From Paraglomus occultum (taxonomy: Eukaryota; Glomeromycota; Glomeromycetes; Paraglomerales; Paraglomeraceae), in contig CAJVPJ010001056.1 in NCBI GenBank assembly GCA_910592205.1, forward strand, positions 1 through 12,810: DNA of 12,810 nucleotides, written 5' to 3'. Positions 1 to 7,623 of the stretch are shown here, in pieces. The position numbers were made by a program, and so were the translations under genes. Within the stretch, counting starts at the first letter, position 1, and the number at the start of each line of letters is the position of its first letter. A model generated the notes under the pieces. That model searched no databases. It was not told the DNA's origin and saw only the letters and a program-made list of their open reading frames with translations.

Positions 1-350
1 TAATGCTGGAAGCATTCACCTCTGAAATTCCCGAAAACCACAAATTATTCAGAGGATGCAGTAGTCCTAACTATGACAATCTTTTTGGTTGTTATGAAGA
101 TGGAATGCAGCGTTTAACAGCTCTATATCGCCAGGAAGTAATTTGTGTAGACCCAATAAATACGAAAGGAAGAAATCGTAGTGCAGTAGATCGAAAGAAT
201 CCCAACGAATTGCCATTGAATGATCCCGTGCTACGAGAAGCCGAAATGTTAGATGCCATATACGGACCAGACGTCTTTATAGAAAAAAGAAATAAAACGG
301 AAGAAGAAGAAGGAGGAGGAGGAGGAGGAGAAGAAGAAGAAGAAGAATAA
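1..350 (+). CDS. 3' end of an unidentified protein with an acidic Glu/Gly tail (5' partial)
   Basis: The frame is open from the window edge to a TAA at 348-350. A Met codon lies at base 3, but nothing shows that it is the start, so I treat this as the last exon, or part of it, of a gene entering from the left. The visible 115 residues have mixed, protein-like composition for the first 95 (for example GCSSPNYDNLFGCYEDGMQR and REAEMLDAIYGPDVFIEK). They then end in a run of Glu and Gly encoded by GAA/GAG/GGA repeats. I see no membrane segment and recognise no family, so no function is offered. Base composition in the first 285 bases is clearly richer in G+C than the DNA that follows, which supports coding. 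The polyadenylation signal at 462 fits a short 3' UTR of about 130 bases. Confidence 0.8.
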   Translation, partial: MLEAFTSEIPENHKLFRGCSSPNYDNLFGCYEDGMQRLTALYRQEVICVDPINTKGRNRSAVDRKNPNELPLNDPVLREAEMLDAIYGPDVFIEKRNKTEEEEGGGGGGEEEEEE

Positions 351-395
351 TAATAATTAAAATAATAATAATTAAAATAATAATAATAATAAAAA
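300..395 (+). repeat. Compound trinucleotide microsatellite, (GAA/GGA)n then (AAT)n
   Basis: Imperfect GAA, GGA and again GAA triplets run up to the stop codon. They are followed at once by AAT triplets broken by two ATTAAA interruptions. The first half encodes the Glu/Gly tail of the upstream protein and the second half starts its 3' UTR. Length polymorphism in the first half would change the length of the protein tail without shifting the frame. Confidence 0.85.
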
Positions 396-461
396 GAAGT
401 GTCTCGTGCTACCGGTCGAAATATCTATACAAAGTTAATCTGATGTAAAGTACGAGTACTT

Positions 462-467
462 AATAAA
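462..467 (+). promoter_or_regulatory. Polyadenylation signal AATAAA of the upstream gene
   Basis: This is a canonical AATAAA about 110 bases after the stop codon. It is followed within 40 bases by GT- and T-rich sequence, as expected for a cleavage site near 485-500. It is the first such hexamer in a plausible position. Confidence 0.6.
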
Positions 468-469
468 AT

Positions 470-1658
470 GTGAAGGTAGTTTGTTTAGTTTTATTGCTTT
501 ATTCTGACTTTTACGGAGTATATTGATATAAATAGTTTCGGTGGTTGTTTTGCATCATCATTTGCTTTGCTGAGAGAGGTTTTAATTCTTAAAAGTTATG
601 TAAATTGCCAAACCGTCCATGTTAGGTATTCTTACTCGAAAAAAGCATTACATGACATCCAAGTATAAAGTTATTCGTCAGTTTCACGCTGTTTGTTTTA
701 CAAACAGCTACTTGATTTGAAAGCGATAAATCAAAACAAAAAATGATGTATGGAATTACCGGGGATGAACAATTATAATAATTTTTTGTGTGTAGAAAGA
801 CGAAAAGGAAAAAAATATAGCTTGTGTATTTGTGTGTTATAAGATTTAGACACTGGAAGTTAAAAAAGAGAGCGCTTTAAATAAAGTTTTTAAGAATTGA
901 TTGATTATTAAAATTAGATATAATTTTACACCGATATATTCGCTGTATTATTGATGTATTTATTAATCTTTGAAAACGATGCGCAAATAATAACTGAGAA
1001 ATTTGCGTATTGCATATGTTTTGGTTTATAAAATTTTTATTGTTGTAAACGAACACGTGTAATATTGCATTAGTAATAGTTATATATTTTAGTTTTTGCA
1101 TTTACAAAGCACTTGCTAAATTATATTGGGATATTGTTGACTGAGTAAAGGCTACATAGTTATAACGTTGGAGTTTTGTGCTTGTAAAGAATATGTTTGA
1201 CTAATTACTACATGGAAAAAGTTTCTTATTACGTATTTTAGTTTTGTAACTAAAAATTATGATCACTGTTTTCTTCATGGCCGTCCCCTTCTAGACCGAG
1301 GTGCCTCCCCGTCACTATACGTCCCACTCGAATTATTTTTCGATAGTAATAACAATGCTGGAACAAAAGTAATGGCGGAGGAAATTATATTTGTCATTGT
1401 TCATACTATTTCTCTAATGTTACTGAAAATGCAATAAAAATATTGTGCAGTATAACCATCGAAATTTAAAATTTGTAATAATTTTATAGTAGCCAATCTA
1501 AGGCAATTTTTTAACCTGTTAAGATATTAAGAATGCTTTAATATTTGTTTTCTCAGCAACCAGTGGTTCGATTTTAATAATTATTAACTTCAACTCACTA
1601 TACGTTAAGTTATAAACTTTTTAAAATTTTCGTCCAATTCTTGAAGATAAATTTAGTG
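470..1658. other. AT-rich intergenic stretch without a supported gene
   Basis: No open frame here looks like a conserved protein. Contents worth noting are a perfect 9-bp hairpin at 688-708, a conspicuously GC-rich patch at about 1276-1330, and an AATAAA at 1433-1438. The frame on the minus strand at 877-1101 is composed of AT-rich codons (Ile, Asn, Lys) and I regard it as chance. Confidence 0.6.
688..708. repeat. Short perfect inverted repeat (hairpin)
   Basis: GCTGTTTGT at 688-696 pairs with ACAAACAGC at 700-708 around a TTT loop, giving nine uninterrupted base pairs. It lies about 200 bases past the presumed cleavage site of the upstream gene. A structure this short can arise by chance, and no function is claimed. 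Confidence 0.5.
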
Positions 1659-1705
1659 GAGTAAAACTCGACATAACGGACTCTCGATATAATGGATATC
1701 GGTTA
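1659..1705 (+). mobile_element. Probable terminal fragment of a pogo/Tigger-like DNA transposon
   Basis: The sequence begins GAGTAAAACTCGAC, close to the CAGT-AAAAC-CTCGA type of end seen in pogo/Tigger elements of the Tc1/mariner superfamily. It contains two near-identical 14-mers, CTCGACATAACGGA (1667-1680) and CTCGATATAATGGA (1683-1696), a 16-base spacing of the CTCGATATAACGGA type common at those ends. No opposite end and no transposase frame were found nearby, so this would be a decayed or solo end. The family call rests on remembered motif style, not on an alignment. Confidence 0.45.
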
Positions 1706-1962
1706 CTACTTACTATTGCAAGCATGTAGGAAATAAATTTTTTGCATACTTATTATGTCTGTTTTTCTATTTTTTAAGAAACATGCTCCGCCGCCATTAG
1801 ATAACCGAAGAATCGTACATTAATATCAGATTAATATTAATTTTTGTGTTGCTACTAGCCTTTTTATTAGCATATAATCATAGAGTAAAAATAAATGACC
1901 AAATTTAATACTAATATGCCACTTTTTATTTTTATTTGTAGTAGGCCAATAAACTTCGGTAG

Positions 1963-2166
1963 AGCTTTCCACGTGCAAAAAGCAGGTATCAAGTTACACT
2001 GACACGTAACGCGGAACTAATTGGCATCGTGCTGCTGAACAATACTAACTCTTCACAACAATTTTCCTCCTCCAAAGCGCGCGTACTAATTATGCCAGTA
2101 CTTCGAATATTCGGATGGGTGCTCGTGGTGGTCGCAGTATTTGTTGTAATAATATTATTTAAATAA
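1963..2166 (+). CDS. Possible terminal exon encoding a C-terminal membrane anchor or GPI signal
   Basis: After an in-frame TAG at 1960, this frame stays open for 67 codons to a TAA at 2164. It has no Met until codon 44 (2092), so it would be an internal or last exon; candidate acceptor AGs lie at 1961-1962 and 1984-1985. The encoded segment contains QVTLTRNAELIGIVLLNN, two adjacent N-glycosylation sequons (NNT, NSS), a Ser-rich SSSKA, and then a 19-residue hydrophobic stretch, RIFGWVLVVVAVFVVIILF, ending one residue before the stop. That order fits either a type I membrane anchor or a GPI-attachment signal. The patch is richer in G+C than its surroundings. The QVTL..GIVLL part vaguely recalls the last strand of GH13 maltases, some of which are GPI-anchored in insects, but this is weak. 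From the Met at 2092 it could instead be a 24-residue transmembrane micropeptide. No partner exon was found, so a gene remnant is also possible. Confidence 0.35.
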   Translation, partial: SFPRAKSRYQVTLTRNAELIGIVLLNNTNSSQQFSSSKARVLIMPVLRIFGWVLVVVAVFVVIILFK

Positions 2167-2172
2167 TGCATT

Positions 2173-2178
2173 AATAAA
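2173..2178 (+). promoter_or_regulatory. AATAAA hexamer just after the candidate membrane-anchor exon
   Basis: AATAAA begins seven bases after the TAA that ends the frame at 1963-2166. If that exon is expressed, this would be a polyadenylation signal with an unusually short 3' UTR. In DNA this AT-rich the hexamer alone is weak evidence. Confidence 0.3.
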
Positions 2179-2260
2179 ATACATGCGATCTCCAAGTAAT
2201 AATTATTGAATAATTTGGGCGTGATGGTGTACATAATGTGTATTAGTTTAGTAAATAATC

Positions 2261-2911
2261 TCGAAAACGCGAAATCAATCTTTTCGCTAGGAACCCTAAA
2301 TCAGCAACCAGGAATCCAAATTTACATGCATGTTAAATGCAACTGTTGTCCGTGTGTGTGCAAAAAATTATTAAGCACGATGAGTTTACATATAAATTTT
2401 TTCGAAAACGCGAAAGCAATCTTTATAGCTAGAACCCTAAATCAGTAACCAGAAATTTTATGCTTATAAAATTTATATACATGTTAAGAATAACCATTCT
2501 CGATTTGTGTGTAGAAAATTGACACGGAATATTAAGTATAATTTTGAGTTTGCATATAACGATCTATTTGATTTTTCGAAAACGCGAAATCAATCTTTAT
2601 CGCTAGAAACCCTAAATAAGCAACCAAGAATTGTATGCTCATGAAATTTACATGCATGTTAAGGATAACTGTTCTCGATGTGTGTGCAAAAAATTGACCT
2701 AGAATATTAGGTATTATTTTGAATTTACGTTAATAATTAATTTTGCGTTTTCGAAAAATCAAACAGATCGTCATACGTAAACTCAAAATCATACTTAATA
2801 TTCCATGTCAATTTTTTGCACACACATTAATGACAGTCGTTATTAACAATTATGTGAATTACATAAACGTTGGATCCTTCATTGTTGAGTTGATTTCGCG
2901 TATATTCGAAG
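2261..2911. repeat. Four-unit diverged tandem array, last unit inverted
   Basis: The core TCGAAAACGCGAAATCAATC recurs at 2261, 2402 (one change) and 2576, giving direct spacings of 141 and 174 bases. Each core is followed in the same order by AACCCTAAATCAG-like, TTACATGCATGTTAA-like, GTGTGTGCAAAAAATTGA-like and GAGTTTACATAT-like blocks. The fourth unit is the reverse complement: GCGTTTTCGAA lies at 2744-2754, the complement of the GTGTGTGCAAAAAATT block lies near 2810-2826, and a complementary core lies at 2890-2910. Roughly 100 bases at 2744-2845 pair with about 2484-2586 at high similarity, so a transcript could fold into a long hairpin. I do not recognise the family; it could be a local satellite or a derivative of a non-autonomous transposon. 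Confidence 0.8.
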
Positions 2912-3653
2912 AATCAGACCAAGCGGTATAGTCATATTTAAATAATATATTCTATGTCAATTTGCATAACTCTTGGTAGTTGTTGTAAAAGCAAATTGTA
3001 TTTCAGAGCATACAAGAAAACTCAGTGACATGTTAACAGAATAGTCTAGCATTTCCGTCTCGCTTTACTCATATACGTATATGTATTAGTATGTATTACT
3101 TACAGAGTCTTCTTTCCCTCATCTCTTCAAAGCAAGTGCTGTGAAAAACAAGCGGTAAAAGTATTTAATAAGTTGTTTATGAATAAGCACTTTAATATAG
3201 AATAGCCATGCGAGCGTCTAGTTGCAATGAAAGAAACTACGCGCAATGAAGGAATAGAAGAAACTATAATACTACTATCATTTGCCGGGTAAAAGTTTGT
3301 CAAGAGATTCTTTTCGAACGAACATCTATTTCATTGCAAATGCAAAATCGCTCAAAAAAAGCAAGTTCAGAAGCAACGTTTTTGTTATAACTGTGTCAAG
3401 TATTCAATTGTGACATTTTAATTTCTGTCTTGGGTTATAGACGAAAATTTCAATTACATACAGTATGTGTGACAATATGTGTCTTCGGAAAATGATCGAC
3501 AAAAATTCGGAAAAGACACTAGCCAAATTATTTTGTGAAATGTTGGGTGACTAGAAGGTGAGGAATATAAACCATAACAGGATTAATATAGGATTACCTC
3601 TATATATAAAAATATTAATATAAAACTAATTTACATCAAATCCATCGTGGAAT
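2912..3653. other. AT-rich intergenic stretch, no supported gene
   Basis: No conserved protein-like frame is evident. A 29-codon frame (Met at 3465, stop at 3552) and an acceptor-like sequence at about 3100-3112 were examined and carry little weight. A short imperfect duplication of GCAATGAARGAA is seen around 3225-3255. Confidence 0.55.
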
Positions 3654-3776
3654 ATGGAACCCAAAAATTACAGCACCATTGAAAGTATTTTAAAGAAAGC
3701 TCAACAGCCCCTTACATTTTTAAAATCAATGATGCCCAAACATCTAGATCAAGAAAAAATTACTTATGAAATTTAA
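3654..3776 (+). other. Small open frame of 40 codons, coding status doubtful
   Basis: ATG at 3654 opens a frame to a TAA at 3774. Its peptide has a balanced, soluble look (MEPKNYSTIESILKKAQQ and then FLKSMMPKHLDQEK). It shares its frame with another short frame ending at 3552, which could hint at an old transposon or gene remnant with stops. Forty codons are not rare by chance in DNA of this composition, and I recognise no family. Confidence 0.15.
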
Positions 3777-4139
3777 ATTACTTTTTTACTTTCAATCAGG
3801 ATCATCTTAGGCCCCTTTGACCGCTTTATTCCATCCCACACACCCATCTCCATAGTTACTAACTTACTAACTGCTAAATAAACAACTAACGGCGCCTAAT
3901 ACTAATACTAACACTTCTCTCTCACTATTAATATGCGCCATCTACTGTTCATTTCATTAATAATAATAATGTTACAAATACTAATACAGTGTATTTTTGT
4001 CTATTTTTCAAAAGTCCAGTTGCTTCAAACCAATGTAAAACGCGTTACTACGTATGTTGTAAATACATAAGAACTTCGAAACAAGGTTTGTTTTTTGCAA
4101 AACTTTACAACTTTTTGGTAGGCACTGTATTATGTATTA
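3777..4139. other. Intergenic stretch with TACTAA-like repeats and a CTCF-like site
   Basis: No supported gene. ACTAA occurs five times at about 3858-3911 (GTTACTAAC, TTACTAACT, CAACTAAC, ATACTAATACTAAC), forming a degenerate low-complexity cluster. An acceptor-like tract ends in CAATCAG near 3799, but no donor or convincing frame follows it. The CTCF-like motif is listed separately. Confidence 0.5.
3935..3948 (-). promoter_or_regulatory. CTCF-like insulator motif
   Basis: Read on the minus strand, the sequence is ACAGTAGATGGCGC. It matches the widely conserved CTCF core CCASYAGRKGGCRS at 13 of 14 positions; only the first C is replaced, by A. Insects have a CTCF orthologue with the same core preference. 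The site lies between the unidentified upstream gene and the WDR62/MAPKBP1 gene, where a boundary element would make sense. Binding is inferred from the motif only, and such sites also occur inside dispersed repeats. Confidence 0.45.
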
Positions 4140-4305
4140 AAGGGGCCATTTCCCCTGACTATGACTATGACTATGACTATGACTATGACCGTGAAAAATT
4201 GACTATTACTATCTATTCTATCTTTGTGAAATTTGTGATTGACATGCCTATCACTGTGATCATCGACCCCTGTATATGTACAGGGGACATTTTCCCATGA
4301 CTGTC
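4140..4305. repeat. (ATGACT)n microsatellite between two related short boxes
   Basis: TGACTA units repeat about five times at 4156-4188. An AGGGGCCATTTCCCCTGACT box just before (4140-4159) resembles a second one, AGGGGACATTTTCCCATGACT, at 4282-4302. Directly before the second box, CCCCTGTA (4267-4274) and TACAGGGG (4279-4286) form a perfect 8-bp stem with a TATG loop. The layout suggests a small duplicated or mobile unit in which the hexanucleotide expanded. A frame through the repeat would give alternating Asp-Tyr, but I see no gene. Confidence 0.65.
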
Positions 4306-5412
4306 AATAACGCATCTATATTTAGTAAAGGAACGTGATAATCCAGAAAAATAAGACAAAGTCAGAAGGACAAGAGAGATTAATTGGAATGTACCTTTTA
4401 AACGTCAAATTGCTTATTAAAAAACAGAATATTCAACCAGGCACTTGTAATTTCAAAAAAACTAAGGCTTATCAATATTTGTTACAATTCAAGTTGTACC
4501 AAGAAAACTTTCTACTGTTACGCAAAATTTCTTTACAATATGAGAAAATTTTATCGACGCGATGCAAATAGTATATATATAGTGTTTATTTTATATGCTT
4601 CAATATGAAAGTTGAAAATCGTAGAAGATGTGAAGACTAGTCTTGTATGGCGTCGTTCTTGTTATATGGGTACCCGTATTAGTATATGGTCTATACTCGA
4701 TGCGAGACAGGTTATCTTACCGTAGAAAAAAAAAGTATGTCTGATTACGTAGATGTGTACGTTCTTATTAAGAACAAGCTACTCACATATTGCCATGCCA
4801 TAACACTTACGTTGTGCCTGCACAATCGTACATTTCAGTGTTCTTTTGATGCATTAAGATCGTCAGATTTCTCTTGCTTACAAAGCTGGTTTTAATATTT
4901 AGTATTAATATTAATCTGTTTACATAAATAATTTCGAGACTATATTAAGGGAAGTTTGTTGCATGATACTATGCAAAAGAGGCAACCGATAACGAGGTAG
5001 GGTAAATTAGAACGTGCCAAAAAATCATTTCCAAAACTGAAAAATCGTTCATGCGCACAAGTAAACAATTGTCACCAACTTGGTACCATATCCAACTCTT
5101 AATTGGGTTAACTCTGGTTGGGAATTAAACACAACGTCATAAAATTAAATTTAGAACTGGCGTGGCAAGCGTTTGTATAACAACGACGATCACTATTACA
5201 ATTGCGTTGAATGGTTTATTATATGTACTAAATATTTTTGGAACGTATTATATTTATTTGAGTACTTTACTGCAGTCCCCAAACTAACTCCTCATGCAAT
5301 TCGACAACCCGCATGCATAATGATTATCACACCAACCAAGATTCCTGCAGTTTTTTTATCCCAGACAATGTTCACCCGACGCCCAAACTCATTTTGCCAC
5401 TCGTTGCTTTTC
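4306..5412. other. AT-rich intergenic stretch, no supported gene
   Basis: Several open frames of 60-105 codons exist here (around 4335-4571, 4686-4895 and 5173-5490). Their predicted peptides have the Ile/Leu/Lys/Asn/Tyr bias of translated AT-rich DNA and show no domain. One exact copy of the palindrome ATTAATATTAAT sits at 4904-4915. Confidence 0.55.
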
Positions 5413-5440
5413 GAGAGAGAAAAACACATTGCTCTCTCCC
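5413..5440. promoter_or_regulatory. Paired GAGA-type elements, possible promoter-proximal region
   Basis: GAGAGAGA at 5413-5420 and CTCTCTCCC at 5432-5440 form two inverted GAGAG elements, the motif bound by GAGA factor (Trl) in insects. They are followed by a pyrimidine-rich stretch and lie about 230 bases upstream of the candidate start codon of the WDR62/MAPKBP1 gene. A role as that gene's promoter region is an inference from position. Confidence 0.3.
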
Positions 5441-5646
5441 TTCCTTCATTTTCACCTTTTCCTCACGACTATACCTTTCTACACGCTTAGTGTCACTTCT
5501 CTTTTTAAACATACCTGCGAACGGACAGTGACAGTATTATTACTTTAATACACATACTCCCAATATTATATTAATATCTGACTAGTCTAATATGTTTGCC
5601 CCGAGGGCCTCGAGACCTCTTACTGTTGCAGCTTATTCGCCCAAGA

Positions 5647-5679
5647 ATGGTGGTCTCAGACGAAGGAAGAAAGAACAAA
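5647..5679 (+). CDS. Wdr62: Candidate first coding exon of the WDR62/MAPKBP1 gene
   Basis: The exon at 5981 opens in the middle of the conserved N-terminal motif (human MAPKBP1 reads ..SKVTLEKVLG, here IELERILG), so a short upstream exon ending in phase 0 is required. ATG at 5647 has a good start context (A at -3, G at +4) and reads MVVSDEGRKNK before a GTGCAC. Joining that to the next exon gives [11 protein letters not shown], which places Lys exactly where the human homologue has it. The donor is weak. An alternative donor at 5695 (GTATCA) would add VHLLL. The true exon may equally lie further upstream. Confidence 0.3.
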
Positions 5680-5710
5680 GTGCACCTGTTGTTGGTATCA
5701 TTTTCTCTTT

Positions 5711-5723
5711 CCCCCCCCCCCCC
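5711..5723 (+). repeat. Run of 13 C in the putative first intron
   Basis: This is an uninterrupted C homopolymer in otherwise AT-rich DNA. With the C8 run at 9208 and the G7 run at 12558, it marks places where base counting by some sequencing methods is unreliable. Confidence 0.9.
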
Positions 5724-5980
5724 ACTTGTGATATATACATTAAACGTATATGGAGACGTATATACATTCCAGTTCAAGAGTAAACAACGAAAATAAAGCT
5801 CCTTTTTTCCTTGAATTCAGTGCAGTAACTTTCCCAGTGTCTCTTAAAATAGACTCCTGTTCACGATTTGAAAAAAAAAAAACAACAACCCCATTTTATC
5901 TTGTAACAAGCTATTCAGTCGTTAATCTATACTACGGTTTACGAACAGACTTAACATTTTTAATTTTGCTTTCTATACAG

Positions 5981-7623
5981 ATTGAATTGGAACGAATTCT
6001 TGGATTTACGACATTTAAACCAACTGCTCTTGCTTCAGCACCGTCAACTGATCTTATAGCATATGCAGCTGGCGCTGTAGTTGTATTGTATAATCACAAG
6101 AAGAATAAACAAGTCGGATTCCTATATGCATCCTCATCGTCTTCACCTTCCCACAATCTTGCACCAAATAATCGACATACAATCGCTGGAGACGCATTAG
6201 CCAATCAATTGAGTTCATTGGGCGCGCTGGAGCCGAATGTTTCAAGCTCCAATAACAAAAAGAATACCGCTGGCAACAGAACCAAGGCAATATCTTGTTT
6301 GACGTTTTCTCCAGATGGTGCTTATTTAATAGTTGGAGAGGTAAAATTTATTGTCTCACTGAACTTTCTATATGCAGCGAAACGTTACACAGCCCAACGC
6401 ATAATTCTTTTTTCTTTTTTTTAGTGTGGTCATCAACCACGCATTCTGATATGGGAAGTGCAATCTAAAACACTAGTCAACGAATTGAAAGGTCACAAAT
6501 ATGGCATACTCGCACTTTCATTCTCACCAAACATGAAATATATTGTATCGATAGGATTTCAGGTAGAACAAGTGGCTCTTTGTGAACATTTTTACGCTGA
6601 TTTACTACGTGAAACTAATATGGTCATTCTATAATTGCAGCATGATGGCTATATAAACGTATGGAATTGGAAGCAAGGGACTAAGTTGGCGTGCAACAAG
6701 ATTACCACGAAAGTACACACTTTAGCATTCAATCGAACAGGATCGTTTTTTGTTACGGCCGGGTTAAGACATGTTAAATTCTGGTATTTCGATTCAAATG
6801 GACTCTTGTCAAAAAAACCGGTGGGTTCTGACAGCAACCAAAATTAAGTTATTTTGTTAGCGTTAGTGAATTGCCCTTGTTATTTTTTCACTAATGTCCA
6901 TACTTTGTTGGGGTTTTTCGGGGTTAGTCTGCGCAAAAATCGCTAGTACAAGTCCTTGACGGTCGATCAGGGATCTTGGGGGATTTAAGGGATAATAACT
7001 TTGTTGATGCAGTTTGCTGCAAAAAATCAGACAATACGTATCTAGTTACATCGAATGGACGTTTATGTATGTTCACAGACGAACGGTTGATGGACAAATG
7101 GGTTGATTTACAGGTTATTTAATTATTTCCCTGCTCTGACTTGACAAAAATCATTGTTTCTGTTAACGGCGTTAACTAACACTATTCTTCGCTATCTGAT
7201 CAGGTTACAGGTGCATTTTCCCTTGACGTTAGTGACAAATACATCATCTGCGCATGTACCAATGGCATTGTCAGGTGATCCATCACTATGGGATTTGATC
7301 TCGTCTTGAATGAGAGAGACGCTAACATCTTATTGCCATTCTTTAGGCTTTTTGAACCAATCACTTTGAAGTATTTAGGTACTTTACCTAAACCGCATCC
7401 ATTAGGCGTTGACTTGACTACGCAGACGGGATCTGTTTACCACGGTGGTGGACACGATGACACGTATCCTGACACTGTTGCCATCAAACTAGACGGAGAG
7501 GCAGGAAAACTTACTTGTATTTATAGTGATAGAAGTCTTTTTATATGGGACATTAAAGATGTAAAGAAGATAGGAAAATATAGAAGTTTCTTATATCATT
7601 GTGCTAATGTCTGGGGAGTAGAG
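5981..7623 (+). other. First WD40 propeller, exons at 5981-7623
   Basis: Blade signatures in order are [32 protein letters not shown], a diverged blade around [17 protein letters not shown] and SLFIWDI. Exon joins are phase 0 except the 7274/7347 join, which splits an Arg codon after two bases. A low-complexity Ser/Asn/Gly insert (about residues 47-105, bases 6121-6290) sits inside the first blade, where human WDR62 and MAPKBP1 have only a few residues. It is probably a disordered surface loop. The acceptor at 6926-6927 has a G-rich tract and is the weakest in this half, but only it keeps the frame. Confidence 0.85.

Noticed and set aside
2290-2640. AACCCTAAA strings resembling telomere repeats
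   Set aside because: They occur once per array unit and are not tandem, so they belong to the repeat unit and are not telomeric sequence.
3100-3165. Possible small exon between TTACTTACAG and GTAAAAGT
   Set aside because: Both splice sites are acceptable, but the enclosed bases are short, match nothing and have no partner exon.
4335-4571. Open frame of 78 codons
   Set aside because: It begins at GTG, has AT-driven composition and no domain or splice context.
4686-4895. Open frame of 69 codons
   Set aside because: No recognisable motif, no supporting splice sites, and a length expected by chance here.
5173-5490. Overlapping open frames of 72-105 codons
   Set aside because: Composition is pyrimidine-tract translation (Phe, Ser, Pro, Leu) in a likely promoter or 5' UTR region, with no family resemblance.
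5750-5980. Open frame directly continuous with the first WD40 exon, as an N-terminal extension
   Set aside because: A good acceptor (GCTTTCTATACAG) precedes 5981, and the upstream residues are Lys/Thr/Phe-rich translation of poly-A and poly-T tracts with no resemblance to the family.
7288-7346. In-frame sequence before the exon at 7347
   Set aside because: It lies between donor 7275 and acceptor 7346; removing it joins GIVR to LFEP exactly as in the family.
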